A stretch of 21,941 nt of DNA from positions 1 to 21,941 of the forward strand of contig JALGZK010000026.1 in assembly GCA_025774935.1 (NCBI GenBank), read 5' to 3'. Positions 1-7,867 of the stretch are shown here, one piece after another. This DNA is from a bacterium (GTDB lineage: Bacteria > Joyebacterota > Joyebacteria > Joyebacterales > Joyebacteraceae). How positions within the stretch are numbered: the stretch's first letter is position 1; every line of letters starts with the position of its first letter. The position numbers and the translations under genes are program-made. The notes under the pieces were generated by a model. The model searched no databases. It saw only the letters and a list, made by a program, of their open reading frames with translations, and was not told the DNA's origin.

Positions 1-306
1 GTCGTTGCCCCCGATGTGTTCCACGTGCCGGTGGGTATTGATGATGTACCTGGGTGCCCCGAGTTCGAGGGCTTCGACGAACTCCTTGAGGGCCGTCCTG
101 TCGGCCTCGCTCTGGGTGTCGACGAGAAGAACACCGTCGTCCCCGAAGAAGACAAGGGAGTTCGTGCTGTAGCTGCCCTGATCGGTGCCGATCATGAGCA
201 GATCGGGAGCGAGAGAGGTCACGAGGAAGGGACTCTCCGGAGCACCGGTAGACGCCAGGCACAGGACCGGGACGCAGAGGAGCGCAACGAATGAGATCGA
301 ACGCAT
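1..306 (-). CDS. Metallo-beta-lactamase-fold exported protein, N-terminal part
   Basis: The gene runs off the left edge; 102 residues are visible from the ATG at 306. An AAGGAG ribosome site lies 8 nt upstream (315-320). The first ~19 residues (MRSISFVALLCVPVLCLAS) are a signal peptide. A typical metallo-beta-lactamase N-terminal strand pattern follows (NSLVFFGDDGVLLVDTQ, about 49-65), then the metal-site segment INTHRHVEHIGGN (89-101). In this superfamily HxHxDH binds the two metals; here the Asp position is Glu (E96). Family members hydrolyse many substrates, and the visible part cannot say which. The protein is probably exported and monocistronic. The fold is secure; the function is open. 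Confidence 0.8.
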   Translation of the reverse strand, partial: MRSISFVALLCVPVLCLASTGAPESPFLVTSLAPDLLMIGTDQGSYSTNSLVFFGDDGVLLVDTQSEADRTALKEFVEALELGAPRYIINTHRHVEHIGGND

Positions 307-658
307 GGGGCGAACTCCTTGCCAGGGCGGGGGACGCCGGTCTCAGGCAGGCGGAGCCCTGCCGTGACTGAGAGCGTCACTGTCGTCTTCCAGAGGTTTC
401 GACCCACGGCGGGCTCCAGGCGTTGCTAAGGGAGACGCAGGGAGACGGAGACGCCGCGGCGGCCCCATTCCGGCAGAGCGGGTGATGCCTCGGGGGCGGT
501 CTAAGGGCCTGGTCGAGTTCCTCTTGTCGCCACGGCCCAGAACTGGTACGATGGCAAGGAGAATGAGTGAGGCACAGTCGGTTGGGCCCCGGCGGGTCGT
601 GTGGCAGGAGCTGGCTTGTCCCCCGACCCGGCCCGACCTCGTTGGAGAGGAGGGGAAC
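307..658. other. Divergent intergenic region between the metallo-beta-lactamase and SBBP genes
   Basis: No gene is supported here; the long open frames crossing it are GC-driven shadows. It contains a small inverted repeat (GTGAC at 364-368 with GTCAC at 376-380), a short run of imperfect GGGAGACG repeats around 430-455, and the promoter for the rightward gene at 524-552. No convincing promoter for the leftward gene was found. Confidence 0.5.
524..552 (+). promoter_or_regulatory. Sigma70-type extended -10 promoter for the SBBP gene
   Basis: TTGTCG (524-529), a 17 nt spacer and TACGAT (547-552), with TG one base ahead of the -10 (544-545). Transcription would start near 559, giving a leader of about 100 nt. 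The same TGnTAnnAT form recurs at other starts in this window. Confidence 0.5.
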
Positions 659-2344
659 ATGATACTCCGCGCATGCTTGGTTGCAGCCACGGCGCTTCTG
701 CTTGCGTTCGCCCTGGTGGCAGCCGCCACCGCCGACATGCTCACGGTCGCCTACGAGACGACCATCGACGGGTACAACCTCGCCGGGGGTCGGGGCATCG
801 TCCACGACGACGCGGGCAACGCCTACGTCGTCGGACAGCACATCGGGAACCAGAACCAGAACCACATCATCATCGTCAAGCTGGACCCGCTTGGCGACGA
901 GGAGTGGACCACGACAATCGAGGGGGCGAGCCACGACTTCGCGAATGACATCGCCCTCGCTCCTGACGGCGATCTGCTCGTGACCGGGTGGACGGACTCC
1001 CCCGACTTCCCGACGACCCAGGGCCCCCTGGGAGATGTCAACTTCCGCGACGCGTTCGTCATGAAGCTCGACGCCTCTGACGGCTCCACCGTGTGGAGCA
1101 CGCGGCTCGGCGGCAACTACACCGATGAGGGGCACGGAGTCCGGGTGAACGACGCGGGAGAGATCTGTCTCGTGGGGCAGACAGGCTCGTCGAACTTCCC
1201 CACGACACCCGACGCCTACCAGGAAGAACCGAGCGCGCCGCTCTTCATCTACACCGACGTCTTCGTCACGAAGCTGACCGCTCAGGCGGACTCGATTCTG
1301 TACAGCACGTACTTCGGTGGGTTCGAGGACGAGCGTCCGACAGGCCTCGACCTCTCCCCCGACGGGAGCTACGTGTTCGGGGGAACGACAACCTCGGACG
1401 ATCTCCCCCTCGTCAACCCGATCGTGGCGTCGCCCGAGGACCTCTTCGTCTCGGTGCTCTCGGCGGACGGCAGCACCGTGGAGTTCAGCACGTACTTCGG
1501 CGGCGAGAACACGGACATGATGGGCGGCCTTGTAGTTGACTCCGAGGGAGCCATCTACATCACCGGATCGACCCGCTCGACCGGGTTCCCGACGACGCCG
1601 GGCGCGTTCCAGCCGAGCTTCGTCGGCGAGATCAACGGCTGCGAGGAGGGCTTCCCCGGTACTCCGGTCAACTGCGAGGACGCGTTCATCGCGAAGATGC
1701 TCCCGGACGGTCGCGGGCTCGTCTACGGAACCTACCTGGGCGGCACCAGCATCGACGGCGGTACCGCCATGGCGGTCGACGAGGTCGGGGCAGCGTACGT
1801 CGCCGGCCACACGGTCTCACACGACTTCCCCGGCGCGTCGGGATGCTGCGGCGTGATCTTCGTCTCCAAGCTGAGCCCCGCCGGCGACGAGCTTGTGTTC
1901 ACCCACGTCGTGTCGTCCGGGTCGAGCGGTCAGGGCCACGGGATCTGCGTCGGTGACTCCCAGGACCTGTACTTCACGGGCGCCGTCAATGTCCCGGCCG
2001 ACGTCTACATCTCGAAGCTGACCGAGGGAGACCCCGCAGGAGTGGGCGAGCCAGATGTGGCCGGCCGCCGTCTTCTGCTTCGGAACAACCCGAACCCGTT
2101 CGGCGTGGAGACGAAGCTCGCGTTCGAGCTGCCTGAGGCGGGGCGCGTCAGCATGACGATCCACAACGTCGCGGGGCGCGTCGTACGCACCCTGATCGCC
2201 GACGAGGTGCGGAGCGCGGGTGAGCAGCTCGAGACGTGGGATGGGCGAAGCGACGGCGGCGTCGAGCTGCCTTCCGGCGTATACTTCTGCCGCGTAGACG
2301 TCCATGGCCGCGCGCTCACCCGGCGCATGGTCCTTCTCAGGTAG
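659..2344 (+). CDS. Secreted SBBP-repeat beta-propeller protein with FlgD-like C-terminal domain
   Basis: This 561-residue protein starts at the ATG at 659, directly behind GAGAGGAGGGG; the upstream in-frame ATG at 482 has no such site and would precede the signal peptide. Residues 1-26 are a signal peptide. Residues ~40-455 hold about six blades of roughly 60 residues, each with a (D/V)xF(V/I)xKL strand (near 131, 200, 261, 341, 400, 448) and, in several, STYFGG and FPTTPGAFQ turns, as in SBBP (beta-propeller) repeats. Residues ~470-561 are a FlgD-Ig-like domain starting NNPNPF, with VAGRVVRTL and SGVYFCR, ending in MVLLR. It is probably a cell-surface or extracellular binding or structural protein. 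No catalytic motif is seen. It has its own promoter and a hairpin downstream. Confidence 0.88.
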   Translation: MILRACLVAATALLLAFALVAAATADMLTVAYETTIDGYNLAGGRGIVHDDAGNAYVVGQHIGNQNQNHIIIVKLDPLGDEEWTTTIEGASHDFANDIALAPDGDLLVTGWTDSPDFPTTQGPLGDVNFRDAFVMKLDASDGSTVWSTRLGGNYTDEGHGVRVNDAGEICLVGQTGSSNFPTTPDAYQEEPSAPLFIYTDVFVTKLTAQADSILYSTYFGGFEDERPTGLDLSPDGSYVFGGTTTSDDLPLVNPIVASPEDLFVSVLSADGSTVEFSTYFGGENTDMMGGLVVDSEGAIYITGSTRSTGFPTTPGAFQPSFVGEINGCEEGFPGTPVNCEDAFIAKMLPDGRGLVYGTYLGGTSIDGGTAMAVDEVGAAYVAGHTVSHDFPGASGCCGVIFVSKLSPAGDELVFTHVVSSGSSGQGHGICVGDSQDLYFTGAVNVPADVYISKLTEGDPAGVGEPDVAGRRLLLRNNPNPFGVETKLAFELPEAGRVSMTIHNVAGRVVRTLIADEVRSAGEQLETWDGRSDGGVELPSGVYFCRVDVHGRALTRRMVLLR

Positions 2345-2388
2345 TCGACACGTTCGCTGGCTGAGCTTGTGGTCATCCCGATGCGCAG

Positions 2389-2416
2389 AGAGCCCGGACC
2401 TTGCGGTCCGGGCTCT
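2389..2416. terminator. Shared hairpin between convergent genes
   Basis: A perfect 12 bp stem (AGAGCCCGGACC, 2389-2400, with 2405-2416) closes a TTGC loop. It sits between the convergent stops at 2344 and 2465 and can serve both genes. Neither side has a strong T-tract. Its stem is almost identical to that at 11007-11034. Confidence 0.7.
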
Positions 2417-2464
2417 CCCTGTCGCTGGTGGATTGTCGCCGCGCTCGGAGGAGCGCCCCCGAAC

Positions 2465-5400
2465 TCATCGCACGAGTGTCAGCGACTTGATCTGCGGCTG
2501 TCCGTCGACGACGAGGCGGGCGAAGTACGTGCCCGAAGCAACGGCGTGGCCCGAGTCGTCCGTTCCGTTCCAGTGCACCTTGTTGGCGCCGGCCGGCCTC
2601 GGCCCGGAAGCGAGCGTGCGGACCAGGCGACCCGCGACGTCGTAGATCCTGAGATCGACGTTGCCGTCGCGCGGCATGTTGAAGTGCAGGCTGGTCTCCG
2701 GACTGAACGGGTTCGGCGCCGCGCCGAAGAAGAGCGCCGTCTGCGGCTGACCGTCGCCGATCTCGTCGATCCCGGTCCCGTCGGTCACTGTCAGAGCGAC
2801 CGGGATTACGACCAGCGGGTTGGCCGGATCGTTGGTCGCGAGGAGCACGTCGGCGTGGTACTCGCCCTCCCCCAACTCGGTGGCATCCATCGTCACGTCG
2901 AGCCAGGCGGCCGTCTGAGGAACGACGATCTCCGTCGACGGCGAGACGCTGAGCCAGTTCATGCTCGGGTCGATGCCGAACCGGACTGCCAGGTTGTTGT
3001 GCAGGTAGCCGCCGTCGTTGTACACCACCTCCAGGCCGTCGGCGCCCGCAGGCTCTTCGATGCCCACTGTGCAGCTGTTCCCGAGTGACACCGTCCTGTA
3101 CTGGAAGACGATGGTGCCGTCGGCGTTCAGGATCGCCTGGAACGTCTCCGGGTTGCCGCCCCCATAGTGCTGGACCGCGTTGAACTGGACGATGTACCGC
3201 TCGTTCGCGCTGTCGTACCACTCGTAGATGTCGCCGCCCCCTCCTCCCCCGCTCGTGCCGGGGTTGAGGTCGTCCCAGAACGGCGCGACCATGGCGGCGG
3301 GCCCGTGGGTGCTCGGGATCGACGAGTTGTCGCCGAAGCGGTAGGTCTCGTACCCCAGCGCGAGGAACCCGTTCGAGCACACCGAGACCTGCGTGTAGCC
3401 TACCCCGTAGTACGTGAACGTGAACGGAAGGGCGCGCTGGGTGGTCTGTGCGTCGGCGTTCGTGATCTCCGGCATGAGCGCTCCGACGACGCTGATGTCG
3501 ACCCACTCGTAGACCGGCCCGCCGATCTCGTCGCTGTCCGTCCAGATGTAGCCGGATCCGTCCGGCCCGCCGGATCCGTCCGGCCCGCTCTGATACTGGA
3601 GGGAAACGGAACACTCCAGGTTGGCGCCGCCGTCGTTGGCGACATCGAAACCGGTCTCCAGCACCTCACCCGGAGCGAGGTTCTCCGAGAAGGACAGGGG
3701 GACCACGGCGCAGCTCGGGAGCGGGATCTCCGCCAGGGTCGGGAACTCGATGAAGTCGATCCAGGCGGCGTCGGCTCCGGAACTGACGCTCACGTCCTTG
3801 TCGTAGGACCACTTAAACGTGTGCACACCTGCGGTGACGGGGTAGCTGAACTGCGTCCACGGAACCTCTCCCGCCCAGCTCGCGACCTGACCCCCGTCGA
3901 CGTAGAAACGGAGGTAGTCGTAGTTGTCCTCCGAGGAGACCTTGTACCAGAATGAGATGTCGCTCGCGGCCAGGACCTCCACGGTGACCTGCATGTCGGA
4001 GTTCTCACTGTCGCCCACGTCGCCGGACCGGGCGCAGTAGACGCCCTCGTAGGGGTCACCGTCGTCGATGATCCAGTCGGCGTCGCCACCCATTACCCAG
4101 GGGTACATGTAGAACGTCCCGGTCTCGTAGTCCTCGGCGGTCAGCTCCGGCAGCGTGAAGTCGAGGGTCGTGTTGCCCTGGAAGTCGACCGTGTGCTGGT
4201 CGGCGCCGTAGCCGACGGCGCGCGCCACGACGTCGTACGTGGCGCCTGCGGGCATCTCGAGAGAGTAGAAGCCGCCCGCGTCGCTCTCTACCGGGTCGAT
4301 GGGCGTGTCGATGACGCGGACGGTGGCGCCCTCCACCAGCCCACCCTCGTAGTCGTAGACCAGGCCCGACAGCACGGCCGTCGGCAGCAGGGTCATTGTG
4401 GTCGAACCGTCGACGGTCTGGTTCTCGAGAATCTCCACGACGACGGTCTCGTCGCCGTAGGCGAAGAGCCCGAACGTGAGCGTCCACTCGCCCACGGGCA
4501 GCATGATCTGGAAGGTCCCGTCCGCATCCGTCACGCGGCTGACCGGCCGGTCGATCACGTCGACCTGCACGCCTTCGAGAGGCAGGCCGGTGTCCGCGTC
4601 CGTGACCGTTCCGCTCACCGTGCCGAGACCGCCTGCCACCGCGAGGACCGCTTCGTAGGCATCGACGAACCCGTGACCGTATGTGTTCTCCTCACCGGCC
4701 GGACCGAGGTCGACAGCGGTCTCCATCAGGACCTGCTTGATGGTCTCCACGTCGAGGTCCGGGTTCGCGGCGCACATGAGCGCGACGACGCCGGCCACGT
4801 GCGGACCGGCCATGGACGTGCCGCTCAGGTTCTGATAACCGCCTCCGGGCTGCGCGCTGTAGATGTTGGAGCCCGGAGCGCAGACCTCGGGCTTCATGAC
4901 GTACGGGCCGCCGCAACCGCTGGGCCCGCGGCTCGAGAAGTCGCTGATCTCATACGGCGCGTAGTACTGGGTTGAGCCAACGCTGAAGCAGTTGTAGGGA
5001 CTGTCCGCGCGGTCCGCAGGCGAGCGCAGCGTCTGCGCGTACGGACCCTCGTTGCCTGCCGACCAGGTCAGCACGACGCCGGCGGCCTCGCAGTTGTCGA
5101 TAGCCGTCCACCAGTAACTGAAGCACTCCGGATAGCCGAGAGGCCCGTAGGTGCCCCAGCTGTTCTGGACCACGCACGGCACGTCTTCGGTCGTCGAGGG
5201 ATTGCCGTCGGGATCGGCGAACCACTCCAGTGCGTCGATGACGTCGTTGTCGAACTCGGTGCTCACGCCCTGTTTAATCGTGTTGGCCGCGATCCAGAGC
5301 GCGCCCGGCGCGACGCCGATCGTGTCGTCGGGCGCGATGCCGGTGATGGTCCCCATGACATGGGTTCCATGCCCGGCGTAGTGGGTGTCGGACGGGAAGG

Positions 5401-6082
5401 TCGGGCTGCCCTGACCGACCTGTTCGAGCCAGCACTCGCTCGGATCGGCGATGAGCCCGCGCCAGCGGGAGGCCAGTGCGGGGTGGTTCCCATCGACACC
5501 GGTGTCCATGTTGCCGACAACGACACCGGTGCCGTCGATGCCGAGCTCCCGCCAGACGCGCGGAGCGTTGACGGCCTCGATGCCGGGCGCCATGCCGATA
5601 CCACGGTAGCCACCCGGAGGGGTGACCTTCTCGTCCTGGATCGGCTCGATGAGCTCGACCTTCAGGTCCGGCTCAATCGCCAGCACATCGTCGCGCAACG
5701 CGAGCTCGCGAATTGCGTCGACCGTGCCGACGACGACGATCGAGTTCACGAGCCAGTGCGTCGTGTAGCCACGGATCCCGCTGTCGCGCTGACCGGCCTC
5801 GAGATGACTGATCAGCGCCTCCTGCGACCGTCGGGCGGCGTCCTGCAGCGCCCCGAGCACGGCTTCGTGCCGCACCTGTCGCGTCGCACGGCCGGCGCGA
5901 AGCTCCTGGTTCAGGCCGTCGATATCGGCCTGGTCGCGCAGGACGACGAGGACCTTAACCACGTCGTCACCTGAGAGCGACTGCAGTTCTGTCTCCAGCG
6001 CGGGCGTGATGACGCTGGCCCAAGCCGAGCCTGCGAGCAGAAGAACGAGGGCGATGAGGACAGCTGAGCGAGCCTTCTTCAT
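2465..6082 (-). CDS. Secreted subtilisin-like (S8) multidomain serine protease
   Basis: 1205 residues. The ATG at 6082 follows a GGGAAGGGAAG ribosome site and starts a signal peptide (1-22, cut near AWA). Residues ~25-145 look like an inhibitor-I9-type propeptide. The S8 domain (~165-485) has all catalytic parts: D193 (NMDTGVD), H238 (GHGTHVMG), oxyanion N344 (SAGNEG) and S423 (GTSMAGPHVAG). Two carboxypeptidase-regulatory-like Ig modules follow (~485-565, ~568-645), then a jelly-roll-like region (~650-782), an Ig-like region interrupted by a nidogen-like module (~785-1100) and a FlgD-Ig-like C-terminal domain (~1115-1205, APNPFSPET to LTLVR). It should act outside the cell on protein. The large accessory tail suggests substrate or surface binding. 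It is monocistronic; the specific substrate is unknown. Confidence 0.93.
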   Translation of the reverse strand: MKKARSAVLIALVLLLAGSAWASVITPALETELQSLSGDDVVKVLVVLRDQADIDGLNQELRAGRATRQVRHEAVLGALQDAARRSQEALISHLEAGQRDSGIRGYTTHWLVNSIVVVGTVDAIRELALRDDVLAIEPDLKVELIEPIQDEKVTPPGGYRGIGMAPGIEAVNAPRVWRELGIDGTGVVVGNMDTGVDGNHPALASRWRGLIADPSECWLEQVGQGSPTFPSDTHYAGHGTHVMGTITGIAPDDTIGVAPGALWIAANTIKQGVSTEFDNDVIDALEWFADPDGNPSTTEDVPCVVQNSWGTYGPLGYPECFSYWWTAIDNCEAAGVVLTWSAGNEGPYAQTLRSPADRADSPYNCFSVGSTQYYAPYEISDFSSRGPSGCGGPYVMKPEVCAPGSNIYSAQPGGGYQNLSGTSMAGPHVAGVVALMCAANPDLDVETIKQVLMETAVDLGPAGEENTYGHGFVDAYEAVLAVAGGLGTVSGTVTDADTGLPLEGVQVDVIDRPVSRVTDADGTFQIMLPVGEWTLTFGLFAYGDETVVVEILENQTVDGSTTMTLLPTAVLSGLVYDYEGGLVEGATVRVIDTPIDPVESDAGGFYSLEMPAGATYDVVARAVGYGADQHTVDFQGNTTLDFTLPELTAEDYETGTFYMYPWVMGGDADWIIDDGDPYEGVYCARSGDVGDSENSDMQVTVEVLAASDISFWYKVSSEDNYDYLRFYVDGGQVASWAGEVPWTQFSYPVTAGVHTFKWSYDKDVSVSSGADAAWIDFIEFPTLAEIPLPSCAVVPLSFSENLAPGEVLETGFDVANDGGANLECSVSLQYQSGPDGSGGPDGSGYIWTDSDEIGGPVYEWVDISVVGALMPEITNADAQTTQRALPFTFTYYGVGYTQVSVCSNGFLALGYETYRFGDNSSIPSTHGPAAMVAPFWDDLNPGTSGGGGGGDIYEWYDSANERYIVQFNAVQHYGGGNPETFQAILNADGTIVFQYRTVSLGNSCTVGIEEPAGADGLEVVYNDGGYLHNNLAVRFGIDPSMNWLSVSPSTEIVVPQTAAWLDVTMDATELGEGEYHADVLLATNDPANPLVVIPVALTVTDGTGIDEIGDGQPQTALFFGAAPNPFSPETSLHFNMPRDGNVDLRIYDVAGRLVRTLASGPRPAGANKVHWNGTDDSGHAVASGTYFARLVVDGQPQIKSLTLVR
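3552..3587. repeat. Two perfect 18 bp tandem repeats inside the protease gene
   Basis: CCGGATCCGTCCGGCCCG occurs twice head to tail (3552-3569, 3570-3587). The length is a multiple of three, so the protein gains a GPDGSG-type six-residue repeat (SGPDGSGGPDGSG, about 832-844) in a probable linker of the extracellular region. Confidence 0.9.
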
Positions 6083-6267
6083 GAGCAGCTTCCCTTCCCG
6101 ACATTCGTGGCGGCGTCCGGTGTGTCCCCGACCTCCCGGGACTGCCCCGGCCCTGTCTGCCGGGACCAGACACCCGGCCGCCGGGCTTCAGCACCGACGG
6201 CCTCGGTTACGTGGGCGGCGCCGCTCGACTCCGGGCGGCTCCGCGCCAATTGACATCTCCTTGCCAG

Positions 6268-6294
6268 ATTACAACATCACCGACGGAAAGTCAA
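6268..6294 (-). promoter_or_regulatory. Candidate promoter for the protease gene
   Basis: Reading leftward: TTGACT (6294-6289), a 15 nt spacer and TGTAAT (6273-6268). Both hexamers fit well but the spacing is short. The start would be near 6261, giving a leader of about 180 nt. Confidence 0.35.
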
Positions 6295-6362
6295 GCGTGG
6301 TGGTCGCTTAGTGGAGCACGTCGCGGCCGCGCGAGCGTCACTGGAGGTCGTCCGAACACCTG

Positions 6363-6371
6363 TGATAGCAT
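6363..6371 (+). promoter_or_regulatory. Candidate extended -10 for the amidase gene
   Basis: TGATAGCAT has the TGnTAnnAT form, but no good -35 is placed 16-18 nt upstream. The ten bases TGATAGCATG (6363-6372) recur exactly at 15097-15106 ahead of the UbiA-like/TPR gene. Confidence 0.35.
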
Positions 6372-6451
6372 GGACAGATAGCCGGAGGCTGACTCTGCCC
6401 GCTCGAGCGTCGGCACGCCGAGCGCCCCGCACTTCAGAACAGGAGACCGAC

Positions 6452-7519
6452 ATGCGCTCGCCAGCCGTTACTGCGTTCTGCTGGGTGCTCCTGGCCTGCA
6501 CACTCGCCGGCCCCGGAGGAGCCTGCACGTCCTTCGTGATGGACACGCCCGACGGACCGATCTTCGGCTGCAACCTCGACCTCTTCATTCCCGGCGACGG
6601 ACTCGTATTCGTGAACCCGCGCGGCGTCGAGAAGGAGAGCGTGCGATCGGGTACGACGGGGAGGACCGAGAAGTGGGTGTCGGAGTTCGGCAGCGTGACG
6701 TTCAGCCTGTGCGGTCGGGAGTTCGTCTGGGGCGGAATGAACGAGGCGGGGCTCGTGATGAGCACCATGCAGCTCGCTGCCGGTGAGTACCCGGAGCGCG
6801 ACGAGAGGGCGGGCGTCCTCGACGGGAACTGGGGTCAGTACGTGCTCGACACGTGCAGCACCGTCGAAGAGGTCATCCGCACGAACGACCGCATCAGGGT
6901 GCAGGACGTGGGGCCGCCCAGCCACTACCTGGTTTCGGACGCGGATGGGAACTGCGTCGCCGTCGAGTACATCGACGGGGAGTTCGTGTCGTACTCGGGC
7001 GCCGCTCTGCCGGTGAAGGCCATGTCGAACATGCGCTACGCCCGGGCGCTCGAAGCCTACCAGAGGGGCGGCCCGCGGTGGTGGTGGTCGAACCCGGGAC
7101 GGTCGGCGCAGCGGTTCGCGATGTGCCAGACACGGGCCGATGCCTTCGATCCTGACGGAGATACGCCGGCGGTGAACTACGCGCTCGGGACGCTCGTCTA
7201 CTACGTGGCCGCTCCCCAAACCAGATGGAACATCGTGTTCGACATCGCTGGAAGGCAGCTCTGGTATCGTTCCGACCAGAGCCCGAGCTACAAGCACATC
7301 GCGCTCGCGGCGTTCGACTTCTCGTGCGACGCGCCGAGACTCATGCTGGACGTGAACGCCTCCCTCGAGGGCGACGTCGAGGAGCACTTCAGGGCGTACG
7401 ATCCTGCCGTCAATCTCGACCTCTTCCGTACGTTCTGTGAGCGGTATGGGATCAAGGTCTCGGAGGAAGGCGCCCGTGAGCTGACGGGCGTCTTCGATGC
7501 CTTCGAGTGCGCACCCTGA
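6452..7519 (+). CDS. Exported choloylglycine hydrolase-family linear amide C-N hydrolase
   Basis: 355 residues. The ATG at 6452 is chosen because AGGAGA lies 5 nt upstream and a signal peptide starts there; longer in-frame starts would bury it. Cleavage after GGA would expose Cys25 (ACTSFVMDTPDGPIFG), the expected N-terminal nucleophile of Ntn hydrolases such as bile salt hydrolase and penicillin V acylase. D43 (CNLDLF), GGMNEAGLVMSTM (94-106), SHYLVSDADGN (157-167) and N193 (AMSNMRYARAL) match the family core. The residue that is Arg in bile salt hydrolases (GRNxD) is Cys40 here. It should cut amide bonds of N-acylated compounds outside the cytoplasm; N-acyl amino acids, acyl-homoserine lactones or beta-lactams are possible. 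Which one cannot be read from sequence. Confidence 0.85.
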   Translation: MRSPAVTAFCWVLLACTLAGPGGACTSFVMDTPDGPIFGCNLDLFIPGDGLVFVNPRGVEKESVRSGTTGRTEKWVSEFGSVTFSLCGREFVWGGMNEAGLVMSTMQLAAGEYPERDERAGVLDGNWGQYVLDTCSTVEEVIRTNDRIRVQDVGPPSHYLVSDADGNCVAVEYIDGEFVSYSGAALPVKAMSNMRYARALEAYQRGGPRWWWSNPGRSAQRFAMCQTRADAFDPDGDTPAVNYALGTLVYYVAAPQTRWNIVFDIAGRQLWYRSDQSPSYKHIALAAFDFSCDAPRLMLDVNASLEGDVEEHFRAYDPAVNLDLFRTFCERYGIKVSEEGARELTGVFDAFECAP

Positions 7520-7529
7520 GCCCGCGAAA

Positions 7530-7546
7530 GCCGCCCGCGTGGCGGC
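7530..7546 (+). terminator. Weak hairpin after the amidase gene
   Basis: GCCGCC (7530-7535) pairs with GGCGGC (7541-7546) 11 nt after the stop. No T-tract follows, so termination here would need Rho or be inefficient. Confidence 0.3.
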
Positions 7547-7611
7547 CGGGAGAGACCTCATTCAGAGCGGTTCGCGTACGTCATTCTGAGCCTTCCCAAG
7601 GATATGGGTTA

Positions 7612-7640
7612 TTGACAAGAACAGAACTATCGAATATACT
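7612..7640 (+). promoter_or_regulatory. Near-consensus sigma70 promoter
   Basis: TTGACA (7612-7617), exactly 17 nt, then TATACT (7635-7640). It sits in a strikingly AT-rich patch for this window. The start would be near 7647, about 220 nt ahead of the propeller gene at 7868. This is the strongest promoter by sequence here. Confidence 0.85.
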
Positions 7641-7867
7641 GTTGTTCTCTGGTTAGAAGTCAGTCACAGACCGCGCCGCGCCGGGTCGTCGGTTGTCACG
7701 CAGTGGCCGCCCGCAGCGATTCGGTGATGGGCGGATGTCGCCCCAGGGACCGACGTCACCCGTCAGGGAGCATTCAGGGAGCGCGTGAAGTCAATGGCGA
7801 CATTTCCGCATTTGAGGTTGGGATGCAGCAGCCGCGCAACGGCAGGTGTCCCTGAGAGGAGAAGCTT
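7641..7867 (+). promoter_or_regulatory. Long, foldable 5' leader of the propeller gene
   Basis: The ~220 nt leader can form CCGCCC/GGGCGG (7707-7712, 7729-7734), then a long-range helix ATGTCGCC/GGCGACAT (7735-7742, 7796-7803). The latter encloses GACGTCAC/GTGAAGTC (7752-7759, 7785-7792; one mismatch). The top of that arm holds a direct repeat TCAGGGAGC (7763-7771, 7774-7782). GCCG/CGGC (7831-7834, 7840-7843) and CAGG/CCTG (7843-7846, 7851-7854) share base 7843 and are alternatives beside the ribosome site. I match it to no known riboswitch. Confidence 0.4.

Larger units (their letters stand above)
6083..6451. other. Divergent intergenic region between the protease and amidase genes
   Basis: No gene is supported. 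It contains an inverted repeat TGTCTG/CAGACA (6154-6159, 6167-6172) in the protease leader, a candidate leftward promoter (6268-6294) and a candidate rightward extended -10 (6363-6371). The 30 bases around 6250-6290 are noticeably AT-richer than the flanks, as expected for a promoter core. Confidence 0.5.

Noticed and set aside
377-1810. 477-codon open frame on the minus strand opposite the SBBP gene
   Set aside because: It is Arg/Val/Asp-rich with no ribosome site, signal or domain, and is fully antisense to a gene with clear repeats. It is a GC-bias shadow.
2373-3614. 413-codon minus-strand open frame overlapping the protease C-terminus
   Set aside because: Same strand, shifted frame, Arg-rich; the protease frame carries continuous domains through this stretch.
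6174-6260. Mini-ORF with AAGGAG next to ATG in the protease leader
   Set aside because: There is no spacing between the ribosome site and the ATG, so initiation there is unlikely.
6434-7561. 375-codon minus-strand open frame opposite the amidase gene
   Set aside because: Shadow of the amidase; no signal, motif or ribosome site.
7700-7745. Possible c-di-GMP (GEMM) riboswitch, from a GTCACGCA-like start
   Set aside because: The rest of the conserved core does not match; I keep only the unassigned structured-leader call.
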